This document shows, piece after piece, positions 54,260-64,000 of a stretch of DNA of 64,000 nt. Each line of letters begins with the position of its first letter. Within the stretch, counting starts at the first letter, position 1. The notes under the pieces were generated by a model. The model made no database searches. It was given only the letters and a program-made list of their open reading frames with translations, and was not told where the DNA came from. The stretch is taken from the NCBI RefSeq assembly GCF_032854445.1, contig NC_088304.1, positions 22,085,704 to 22,149,703 on the forward strand, written 5' to 3'. Made by a program: the position numbers and the translations under genes. The DNA comes from Liolophura sinensis. Taxonomy: Eukaryota > Mollusca > Polyplacophora > Chitonida > Chitonidae.

Positions 54260-54690
54260 CACGAACTGTCAACTTGTGATAGTGTGAAGTGATATTCAAC
54301 GAGGGCGAAGCACGTCGAGATATGCATTTATGTTTTTATCAGCGTGCGCCATATGTTTAATTAACCCGTACCTTTTCGGACTGTGTTTAAATCGCCGAAT
54401 TTGTTCGTCGATAAAGGAAATATAGCCGTAAACCCTTTGTTTACTTTACGAGCAAGCAGACGTCGGAGAGCCAACTAAGGGAGATTACTGACGTGGAACA
54501 AACGCACGTTATCGTTGTATATTAACACGAGACCGTTGGATATTACTCGTCAACGTTAGATATTTCTTTGTGAGCGTGGCGTTGCACTCCGTGGATGCGT
54601 GATCGTTGTACATCATGTTTTGCGGAATATCACGTGACCGTCACTCGCCCAGTGGAAACGGAGATTTACAATATAAGGTACAATATACCA
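54260..54690. other. CpG-richer unclassified stretch
   Basis: Contains CAACGAGGGCGAAGCACGTC and many ACG/CGT dinucleotides, in contrast with the AT-rich surroundings. It lies between the full-length SINE and the second part of the 24-bp array and may be a dispersed element, but there is no second copy in this window. Confidence -1.
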
Positions 54691-54727
54691 GATAGTAAGT
54701 CGCAATACCGAGATTTAATGTCGTTAT

Positions 54728-55072
54728 TATGAGATGCTACACTGTAAGAATTGAATGCAAATTTACAGCTTGGAGCACTGTATATTGTTACAGTAAATCA
54801 TGTTGTAAATAATTTACGCCATTTTCCAGCGCAATTCTGCACCTATGTGGTGTAGTTTTACTCTAGTCGATGTTTATTTACAGCAATGCCTGTAAAACTC
54901 TAGCGGTTTGACCATTTACAGTGCATTTTGTTGTAAATGCACACTGGTTTTCTTGGTAGATACATAGATTTTGTTAAAGGGGTTAACTGATTATTTACAA
55001 TGGTATATGTGGAAATATACTATTATTTTGGATGTAAATATTAAACAGCACATCTTGTAAATCTACAGTGAA
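54728..55072. mobile_element. Possible non-autonomous element splitting a 24-bp array
   Basis: Begins CACTGTA and ends TACAGTG, with many inner TTTACAG/CTGTAAA inverted motifs. Both flanks are members of the 24-bp array (GTCGTTATTATGAGATG before, AACGAGATACCATAAGTC after), so it looks inserted. The termini are short and no clean duplication is seen. Confidence -1.
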
Positions 55073-55516
55073 AAGAACGAGATACCATAAGTCTTGATAA
55101 CGAGATAGTAAATCGTGATCACGAGATAATTTTCATTTTTTGTCCTTCCAGCTTGCACCAACGAGCTTCCGTGCAAAGGTAACTTGTTTATATAGTCCCC
55201 AGACTAAGCGTATTTCAATGACATTCGAGCAAAATATCATAAAGGGCCGTTGCCGTCTCCACCATTTGATATATATTTCTCGAAGGCTGTTAATAAATAC
55301 CTATAATATTTTAGATAAAGGACGTATAGCGGATCACTTTGTGTTGTTTTCAGTGCGTCAGCGCAGCGTGACAAACGGACTTTCTCACCAGACAGATGGC
55401 AAATATATGCATGACTTTTCCACAAAGTTCGTGACAGATGGACCAACAACAGACACATAAATAATCGAGGAACAAAAGCTTAATCTCCTTGATAAAAGAA
55501 TGATGATAATAAAATC

Positions 55517-56459
55517 TTTATTTTTAGACGGCAGCATTTTTCCCCACAACCGCTTCAGACGCAACGACAGGAAAGCCGTACAAGGTTACATGACACTGAA
55601 AACCATGTCTTACTGGCTGAAATAAAATATAGTCCATACATGTTCATTACGAATATGTTATGTGTGAAAAACAAAACATTCACATAACGGCTGCCGAAGT
55701 GCAAATTCATTTAAGTTGGGAGGTTATTTTGCATACACAAGTGTTAACGGCCATAGCTGGATATTAACCTTGCATTCATGCCTTGCTTTAGCCTAGCTGT
55801 CCTCTTTCAGTCAGGAATGGCATCCAGCTCGGGGTATGATCATGATAATTGCCACAGACTGCTGACACTGAATCTATCAAAATGTACAACAAAACAAATA
55901 TGATACCCAATACGTGACTGCCCTGCTAAATATAAACCTGTCCATGGCATAATGGACATTTGACATTAAAGTATAAAGCACAAATGGGAAATACCCATCG
56001 AAATCATAGACGCTTGGAAATTTTTTTTTGCTTAATTCTCCCTAATAAATTTAGCTATATATACATACATATCAAAATCCAGATATCTGGCTCTTCATGT
56101 GCCTTATCGATTAAAAGTCAATAACAATGAATAGACTCCTTAAAACAGGAAGTAAAAAAAAAGATCCCCACCCCATACAAAAGAAGTGGATGGAACTCGA
56201 CAACAAATACTGTAAATCCCTATAACTGTAAGTTAAAGCCTTTGAAAAGCTGTTGTGAGAGGCTCATTGAAAATTCCATACAGTGAAGCTAATGCCATAC
56301 ATGATTTGAAATTTAATGAAACTTGCAGTAGTGATCGAAAAGACCATCTCTTCTCAGTTCACGCCAGAAATCGGCGTGTGCAGCCGTGTTAAAGCAGATT
56401 GACAGGCTCACTTCGTTTCGCAAAGTGCCTTGCGGAATGGTACTTCCGCGTTTTTGAAG
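55517..56459 (-). other. Possible terminal exon and 3' UTR of a minus-strand gene
   Basis: A frame of 48 codons (56459-56316) ends LSICFNTAAHADFWRELRRD, then GLFDHYCKFH and TAA at 56313-56315. Its composition looks protein-like. About 790 nt further on there is AATAAA (55517-55522, minus), a fitting poly(A) signal. Against it: the frame is short, upstream is closed by a stop at 56460-56462, and I see only a poor acceptor. I do not recognise the family. Confidence -1.
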
Positions 56460-57026
56460 TCAACAATTAAACGTGGAGCCAGGTAAATATCAAAAATTGT
56501 TGAAAATAGACCTCAACGTTTAATTTAAAAATTGAGATTGAGAGAAGAAAGTATTGAAGAGAGAAAAGGAAAGATGAGATGCCCTGAATAAAGGCTGCAC
56601 ACAAAACTGAAATTGTCTAGTAAGTCACAAAGTTTTTCTTGAACACGTAAGTGAAAAATTACTGCAGTAAGTTGGGCAACAACAACCTGTCAGTGTCACT
56701 TGCTCCGTCACGATTTAAAATATGACAAAAGGTCTAGAGTATAGCATTTTCGGTCAGACGTCAGAAGTTTTCTTTCATACTTCTGCAACATCAGCTGGTG
56801 CTACGTGGAAAGAATTGTCCATAAAATTGTCTAATTACATAGTAATGTTCATAACTGCGAGCCCATGGTCATTTACTCTGACATCGCTATATATCAGGTG
56901 CTATTAAATACATTAGAGTACGAATGGGAAGTTATGTGTGATGCTAAAACCTATTCAATTCTAACAATAATTATACGCGACACCATTTGTGTGTAATTAT
57001 TATAACAGAAGAATTGTTATACATGA

Positions 57027-57256
57027 GGGGTCCTCCGTGGCTCAGTTGGTTAACGCAGCGTAATAACCCGGGAGCCTCTCACCAACGCGGTCGCTGTGAG
57101 TTCAAAGTCCAGCTCATGCTGGCTTCCTCTCCGGCCGTACGAGGAATAGTTTGACAGCAACCTGCGGATGGTCGTGGGTTTCCCCGGGGCACTGCCCGGT
57201 TCCCTCCCACCATAATGCTGTCCGCCGTCGTATAAGTGAACAATCATCTTGAAGTG
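57027..57256 (+). mobile_element. SINE family A, missing its tail
   Basis: Complete head (CCGTGGCTCAGTTGGTTAAC) and body (CACCATAATGCTGTCCGCCG) ending in AAGTGAACAATCATCTTGAA; the A-rich tail is gone. Confidence -1.
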
Positions 57257-57985
57257 ATCACTTTCACTTAAAGAAAAAGAAAGTTAAAATGTGAAGTAAG
57301 GCTCATCATATAGACCACTGAAAACTATGTGTAAAAATACTTTCATTTATTTTTTTGGATTTTTTGAAAGAATGTTGAAAGGCTTTCAAATATTTGAATT
57401 CTATGGTGGGCTTTATGGGCCATACTGACGGCCCAACATTATTTCAGTAATCTTTACTCATGGGTTAAAAGAGTTATTCAAACATTCACTGTCGTGATTA
57501 AAGTTGGGAAAATTTCCTGTGATGTCAGAGTTTGTAAACTCTAATAGTATGGCACATAAATCCCACCTTAGAATTCAAAGGTTAAATCTAAAAAACAAAC
57601 AAATGAAAGTATGCACAGTTTTAAGTTGTCTGTATGATGAGCCTTACTTCATATTTAAGCTTTCTTTCACTTTAAATATACTTTATAATTTGAATGTGTC
57701 TGTATATCTCTCTGTACATTAAGTGTGTGATCTGTATTAACCTCTAATCTTTCTGATCGTGGTAATGTAATATCAGTATTCATAGTAAAACAGAGTGATA
57801 CATCATTCAATAGGAAAATTCTGGTTCAAATCAAAATTGATCATCCTGTGCAGTAGTTTTGTTAATACATTCCTAATTACTTCATGCATATTCATAAGGG
57901 AGAGCTGTCCAACATGGCGTGTCAGTAAACGTCTCTGTACCATGTTCTCTGTTTTTTGCTTTGGTCATTAACCGCCCCTAAGACA

Positions 57986-58003
57986 TGGTGTCAGAAGTGT
58001 GAT
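57986..58003 (+). other. Primer-binding-site-like sequence of an LTR retrotransposon
   Basis: TGGTGTCAGAAGTGTGAT directly follows CA, the usual LTR end. It resembles PBS sequences of Ty3/gypsy elements of the Mag/SURL type. The LTR start is not resolved. Confidence -1.
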
Positions 58004-58288
58004 GTACTTTAAGGAACTATGACTGACCGTTTCTGGATCCTGCCAACTTGAAATGCGTTAAATAGTTAATACTGCGAGGAACACAGAGGAACACGATAAA
58101 CGTTACAACAACAGCGTGTAGATCGGAAGACTTTCAAAGGGGATTAACAACCCTAGTTGTAGAATAGACAATTAGGACTTCTCTCACTTGCTGAGGTGGT
58201 GTCTGTAAAGTTCAGATTCAGGGGTCATAACTTCATATTTCATGTGACAGAGTAGTCTCCCATAGACTGCTAGTTGAAATAAGCAAGC

Positions 58289-58483
58289 ATGGATGAATTT
58301 AACGATCCTAGACCTCTACTGCCGACTAGAGGGTTTCATGCAAATATCCGAGTACCCGCCAAACTGGATGTTTCTAGTGGGAGTGTGATAAGTAATTGGC
58401 GGAAATTTCACCAACAATGGAGAAACTATCAAGTAACTTCCAGACTTGATTTGGAACCATCACCCTGCAGTGTGTTCTTCTAG
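58289..58483 (+). pseudogene. Gag-like fragment of an LTR retrotransposon
   Basis: A 64-codon frame containing PAKLDVSSGSVISNWRKFHQ and QWRNYQVTSRLDL resembles the N-terminal Gag segment of animal Ty3/gypsy elements (L-D-x-x-x-G-x-x-x-x-x-W-x-x-F-x-Q-x-W-x-x-Y). It sits about 290 nt after the PBS-like site, the expected order. No protease, RT or integrase follows, so the element is broken. Confidence -1.
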
Positions 58484-58814
58484 CCATTATTGGAGAAGTG
58501 TTTTTACTCACTGAAGTAACACACGAATTCATTACGAACACTCACATCAATTTTTGTCGGTTCGGCAAAACAATTCGTCTAAAGCAACTCTTCCAATAGC
58601 CATGACTACCTTCCTGGCTGTTTCACGTCTAGAGTTGGCTTGAATCAGGGCTCCTAATGTGGTCTTTTAATTGTCCTCCTGTTTATATCTTGGCATGTCG
58701 GCATCGTTCTTGTTCAGTCTCATATGGTCGAGAAGCTTACACGACAGTTTTGAACATGTTATTGTGATATCTCCTCGCTTGTGTCGTAATTTAACCGTGC
58801 AACTATCTTGATTC

Positions 58815-59165
58815 GGTCTTAAAGATCCACAAGTTTTGTGGATTTATCGTCATTAAGTCGTGTTATGTCATGACCTGTTTTGGCTCCAAAGGCTGCCGGT
58901 AATTTGTAAACGCTCTTAATCCTGGGCCCAATACGACTGAGGAGTCCCTGGAACAAGTCGGGTTCCATGAGCTGGATGTTCCGGAAGCTTGACCTGTCCT
59001 CTAGGACTATAGCTCTGCAATTAACTTATTGACCATACTCCACACTCACAGAAGCCAGGATTTCACCAAGAACATACAACGGTACCTACGTAACCGTGCT
59101 GCCTCCCTAGCCCTCCGTTGCTCCACAATTACCACTGCAACAGCTGCAGCAGCACTGCGGACAAC
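58815..59165 (-). pseudogene. PIF/Harbinger transposase N-terminal fragment
   Basis: On the minus strand the pieces VVIVEQRRAREAARLRRYR, FLVKSWLL, EYGQ and EDRSSFRNIQLMEPDLFQG then LLSRIGPRIK fit the start of HARBI1-type transposases (W-L-L-R-R-P, then Y-G-Q, then E-D-x-x-x-F-R-N-x-x-R-M-x-P-x-x-F-x-x-L-L). The pieces are in different frames with stops between, and the DDE catalytic part is missing. Confidence -1.
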
Positions 59166-59927
59166 CAAATCCTGAAAGATGCCTTCAAATTCCATGTTGC
59201 CCAACTAAACAGACATTCTTAAATTGTCTTAAAACAGTCTTGAACACTCTGTCGTGAAAATTTGTTTGCCGAGTGACAACTGGCTGGCGAACACTCGGGG
59301 TGGTCGTAAACAGTCAGGATTATTGTCGTTGCCAGTGAGAGAGGGGCTAAAGTGTGAACAGGGTTTAAGTGTGAACAGGGCTTAAGTGTGAACAGCGCTC
59401 AACCCGGAAAACTTGCTAACAAGACGATTACTGTTAGCCTTAACATGACATCCATAAACATTTCTGGAGGTTATTCACTCTTTTCCCGAACTTTTTCAAC
59501 TCATTTATATTCCCGAACGGTTTGCAAATAGCTCGTGACTATCCTAAGTCTGTCAACTGAAATTTACCTCGTGCTAAACGATATGCAATGCTAATCTTAT
59601 GCCGTAGGGCATAAGAGTAGCATTTAAGGGTATGTATCGTATCACAGCGATGTTTCGCCATTTCGCCAGAAAATGGAAAATACATGTAACCATATTGCTC
59701 TTACGGTCGACATTCCGGTGACTGTTTGATTGATTGACTGTTGACTGGTGTTAAACACACGATTTGTATAAAATTCCACATGCCCTGTTCCTCTGCCAAG
59801 CGACGCCATGAACTTTGCTGATCACCTATTTGTGAGCTATTGAAGGATAGGCATCATAACATCCCGGCCAATTCTCAATTTAGGATTAATAGATAGAGTC
59901 TTTGTAGACGTTATTTACAGATGAATA

Positions 59928-60403
59928 CAGAAGACCACAGTAAATAAAACCAAAGCAGGGACGACAGTGTGTTAATTGGCCAATGGCCACACGTAACCGT
60001 TGAAATACGGTCTTTTGTCAGTTTACACCAGTTAGGGTTTTATTCTAACTGTTGATGTAAATCCTTTGCTAACAATGACTCCCTGATTTAAGCAGAAATA
60101 TATGGAAAAAAGATATTCAGAGTTAACTGCAATAGGCCCTATATTTGATTGATTCATTTATCTATTTGATTTATTTTACTCAAGAATATTTCACTTATAC
60201 GATGAAGGCCAGCATTAAGGTGGCAGGAAACGGGGCAGAGCACGGCCGAGCCCCACGACTATGTGCAGGTTGCGGACAGAGCTTCCCACGTACGGCCGGA
60301 GACGAAGCCAGTATGGGATTGGTGAGAGGCTCCTGGGTCCGTATATTTGAAGTCACTGGTCTAGAATTACTCAAATGCTGTATTGTCATCACATTTAATA
60401 TAT
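59928..60403 (+). repeat. Dispersed repeat R, copy 4, split by a SINE
   Basis: Matches copy 1 on both sides of a SINE: CACACGTAACCGTTGAAATA before, and GTCACTGGTCTAGAATTACT then GTTGTCATCACATTTAATAT-like sequence after. The inserted SINE is flanked by TATATTTGA at 60140-60148 and 60342-60350, a target-site duplication. Confidence -1.
60149..60341 (-). mobile_element. SINE family A, 5'-truncated, inserted in repeat R
   Basis: Antisense SINE body (ACTCAAGAATATTTCACTTA, CACGACTATGTGCAGGTTGC, CGTACGGCCGGAGA) without the tRNA head, bounded by a perfect 9-bp TATATTTGA duplication. Confidence -1.
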
Positions 60404-62794
60404 AAACACAAGAAAGACTCATTTAGAGGCGAACTTCTGTAATGTTTTACCTGAAAATGGTGATGTGGTGACTATGCTGTTATCTGGACCATCTTCTGGG
60501 ATAGAATCTCGCTTGAATGCTTGTGGGACTGGTTCAAATAATAAAAATATTACTTATCAATTACTCCATTTGCTTCTGTCGAAGTAAGTGGAAGACAGTA
60601 CTATAATAAGCATCTTCCTTTACAGCAGTATTATATGTACTGTAGAAAATAAAAGGGTGAGATTGGTTACCAAAAAATGTAAAAATGTCCACTCAGGCAG
60701 TTTGAAATCAACAAAGTATGTTTATTATCACAACTGATGAATAAACATTGTGCTGATGCGCTGTGACAGTATGCAGTTATTTGTACTTAAAGGTTGGCTG
60801 TGACGTCGAACCCATGCACACAAGCCTTTTAGACATTCCAATATCCCCAATTAGCTATCCGGGACACCGTGCAACCTCCTCTTCACGGTGTAAAGAGTAT
60901 TACCATAGCTTTGTTCGTCTCTCTGTGTATCTGTCTGTACCCAGGTTGCAGATCACCACATTTCAGGACCTATTAAAAAAAAAAGTGACACGCATATGTC
61001 TGTTGGCCTCTTGAGGTCTATCCTTGCACTAATTTGCATATTACTTGGCTTAATTTGCATAGCTGTAAATTTGTTTTGCATCCCTTGTGAGTGAACGTAT
61101 TAAACGGAAATTCATGGGGTTTTGCCGAGATGATCATTGTAGCTCATAAATGTCTTTTGGCCTTTTCAATTCTACACTTACATTACTCGCTGATTACCTG
61201 CTGTTTTTTTAAGAGTGTTTGAAACCAAGTGGTAGGCCAAATCCAACTTCTACTTTCTCGTCGTTTGTATTAAAGAGAATTGCTGCTTATCACAGAGCTA
61301 CTGCCATTCCACGTACCGTGATTTCGAATCCATCTCTGATTAGTTTTGGCTATCAAGTTAGTAGCGTGCCAGGTACAAAGTGCTGGGCGAGGTGACATAG
61401 TGTATTAGACCTTTCTCCGCTCATATACCTAACCGTTGTCATATAAATAAAATATTCAGAAGCAAGGCAGTTTGTACCTTACACAATGAGCCAAACGTGA
61501 AGATCACATCTTATAGTTCCCAATCTAGGAAGTCATCTACGCAAAAGTGGTTATTTATAAAATTAACAAGAAATCAACGTTATACATTAACTTGATTGAC
61601 AGCTGCGTGTGCACTGTAGTTGTTCGGCATGTATTACTCCACGCAAGCTCTCTAGTTTCTATACATTAAAAGAAAACGAACAACGGACTGGATGTAAATA
61701 GAAATGAAAACTACTGTTTTTATTAGAATCGTACGAACAGTGTTATATTAGAGGATATAATACGAAACAAGAACTATTTTCACTTCATACACAATTTCTG
61801 TGAAGAAAAGTTCGACCAGTGACCATGATGAATACGCTGCCTTAGTCAGCAGTTTTTACTGCCACCAACAGCAAACTTTGTACAGAACTCTTGAACAACA
61901 CCGAGGTCACTGAGGTTAAGATGATGAGACAGGAAATGATGTTAGAATAATCGAAACGTCGGTATTCACTTTTGCTCCTATAACTTGATGCAAATGTATC
62001 TCACCTATGTAAAGAATGTTCAGCATAATTATCATTGACTGGTTTTATTGATAAATGCTGATTATAGGCCTGCACATGGACTCCAGTGGTGAGACTACGC
62101 CTAATCGAGCCCACGTGCATCGCACAGGCTCCAAAGGTCAAGATTATATAGAGGTGGCAGCGATGTAAAGCGAGCGTAAAGAGCGGTACATGCGCCGTAA
62201 GGTGTATGGGACTAGAAATACTCGATGTGATCATAACCGGAGCTGACTAGTTAAAATAAAAGTGATGGATGATTGACACAATGCTAGGTAGAAAATGCTA
62301 CAGAGATTCTAAGTGCAGATAGTAAGATACCCAGCGTCTTGGGAAGGGACATCTGTTAGACGTTGTATTGTTAGCATAGTTACGGTTATCTTTCACTCGG
62401 CTGGACTAGGACTTTTGACTGAAATCAACATAGAATGTAGTAAGACCCAGTTACAGGTTTGTCTTAATTACGTCATCCAATGCAAACTGTCTGCAAATAT
62501 TAGCAGTCAAATGTTGTTCCCGGAAATCCATGTTACATGATCGTGTTATTTCAAGTTTTCCACACACACGTATGACCCCTTTACTCCAGCGCTTCATTCG
62601 TCAAAATATGATACACTTTATTTGACCTGCACTTGCACTGCCCACCAATGATGCAAGAGTCAACCCAGAGAGACGAAGGGATGACCTTGAATGGTGAGTA
62701 ATGGGATGAGTTATCGTCGAAGGCGCTTACTGAAGCAGGGGTGAAAATTGCAGTGGTTTAAACAAATATTGCTCAGGTTTCAAAAAACTTTAAT

Positions 62795-62995
62795 TTCGAC
62801 CACACTTCCATACTTCTCCAATTGCACACTTCAACGAGTGCCCAGATTTCAGCAACAGGTTTTCGGCCAAACTTCCATCCTCCCCATTGCGCACGTTTCA
62901 ACGATTATGTTCGTCCACTCTTCCATCCTTCTTATATTGCAAATTTTACAACAGCATTTTTTCGGCCTTAGTTTACATCCTCTTCATTTTGGGGA
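62795..62995 (+). repeat. Degenerate repeat of about 70 bp
   Basis: Three units with ACTTCCATCCT, ATTGC(G/A)(C/A)A, TTTCAACGA-like and TTTTCGGCC blocks. It accounts for two overlapping open frames here. Confidence -1.
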
Positions 62996-63162
62996 TACCA
63001 GCAAAATTACTTGCAAATGCCACTTTCTTATACAGTATAATTAATTTAATAGATATAATCCTTCACTTCTTTGTTAAATTTTCGTGGATAGTTCCCTGCG
63101 GTCAATTCTTGGTTAAAAAGAATAAACCAAAATGAAACTAAAATAAAAACGCTAATGTTTTG

Positions 63163-63255
63163 AAGTCAAAGACGCTTTGTGCAGCTGACATTTTTAAGTC
63201 AAAGACGCTTTGTACAGCTGACATTTTCAGGTCAAAGACGCTTCGTAAATTTGAC
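63163..63255 (+). repeat. 33-bp tandem repeat
   Basis: Not quite three units of GTCAAAGACGCTTTGTGCAG and CTGACATTTTTAA, ending shortly before the candidate minus-strand exon. Confidence -1.
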
Positions 63256-63285
63256 AAAGACATAATTTGTCTTGCTTTGTCCTAC

Positions 63286-63400
63286 GACGAAGAAAGTGTG
63301 CTGCCTGGATTTCCTCCCATCTGGCAAATTTTGAGGCATGCTTGGCAACAAGGTAGTCCATGATAGCGTCAGCTTGTGCCTCCAGTTTGTCATCACTGAC
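63286..63400 (-). CDS. Candidate internal exon, minus strand, unknown family
   Basis: On the minus strand an acceptor CTGTTTTGCTTCAG is followed by VSDDKLEAQADAIMDYLVAK, then HASKFARWEEIQ, an amphipathic, helix-like and codon-like sequence. The best donor is GTAGGA at 63285. It could be part of the same gene as the possible 3' end at 55.5-56.5 kb, but intervening exons were not found. I do not recognise the family. Confidence -1.
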
Positions 63401-64000
63401 CTGAAGCAAAACAGTTTCCATTTTCACAATCACATGTATAAGACTGGAAGTTTTCATTCTCGTGAAAGACAACATTTATACAGGGAAGTAGTAAACACAG
63501 TTTGACTGCAATTAGAAATGAGACGGCTCCTCTTTCATCAAGTCAAGAGAGCTCGTCTACAGTCTCTAAGACAGATGTAAATAAGTGTGCAGTACAAGAC
63601 CATAGACTTTGTTTTTGCTATGCTTGAGCCAGAGGAATCCATCGTATTTTATATATTTAAGTATTCAATTCTTCACTTATACGATTAGTTGTTTCAGTTG
63701 ATTGCTTTGCTATCTGCAATTGTTGTCTGGCAATTCTAGAGCATGTATGGATACAAGGTAAGAATATAAATTCTAACGTCATGCTATAAACGACCTTTGT
63801 TGAATTGTCAGCAGTAAATAAAATCCGCTGACGAACACATGTGTTGTACTTTATTGCGTATCAGAGGTCATTCATATTATTAAGCAATGGACCGAGGGTG
63901 GGACTTGCTTCATTACATAACCTTACACACCCAGTGTATGTTCATGAAGTAAGCTCTATAGAATACAACCGAGTGGACTAACATTGGCTAAAATCTCTCA

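Larger units (their letters stand above)
49133..64000. other. Downstream sequence, mostly intergenic
   Basis: Apart from the elements listed, I see nothing I can support in 49133-50307 (possibly 3' UTR in part), 50564-50754, 51209-53227, 55131-55516, 56460-57026, 57257-57985, 59166-59927, 60404-62794 and 63401-64000. Confidence -1.

Overview
The window is animal nuclear DNA: low gene density, large introns, GT-AG splice sites, tRNA-derived SINEs, MITE-like elements and many minisatellites. The commonest SINE has a tRNA-like head, a 3' part coding for a motif close to GAAATATTCTTGAGTACG and an (AAATA)n tail. I associate this type with molluscs, so a marine mollusc (gastropod or bivalve) is my best guess, at moderate confidence. 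Nothing looks bacterial, viral or organellar.

Layout. (1) 1-8.2 kb is intergenic, with a MITE, SINE pieces and a 37-bp hairpin-forming minisatellite. (2) 8.2-49.1 kb holds the one gene I can assemble with confidence, on the + strand. It has seven coding exons at 8524-8620, 30438-30579, 41796-41892, 42480-42570, 44095-44292, 48041-48131 and 48956-49073. These join in frame to a predicted 277-residue type I membrane protein: signal peptide, PLAT/LH2 domain, one thrombospondin type 1 repeat (TSP1), one transmembrane helix and a short, very basic cytoplasmic tail. Intron 1 (21.8 kb) and intron 2 (11.2 kb) are packed with repeats. (3) 49.1-64 kb is mostly intergenic: SINEs, a clean TA-flanked MITE, a disrupted 24-bp array, retroelement and Harbinger-type transposase relics, and two weak hints of a minus-strand gene (a possible terminal exon with 3' UTR at 55.5-56.5 kb and a possible internal exon at 63.3-63.4 kb).

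Most striking points. The PLAT+TSP1+TM combination is one I do not recognise as a described family. Two consecutive introns of this gene (2 and 3) each start with a minisatellite whose first unit is the real exon end and splice donor, so the true donor heads a row of donor-like copies. In intron 4 a third minisatellite appears to have grown from a piece of the local SINE.

Limits: exon calls rest on frame continuity, splice signals and domain patterns read by eye. There is no transcript evidence, and untranslated exons or alternative exons inside the large introns could have been missed.
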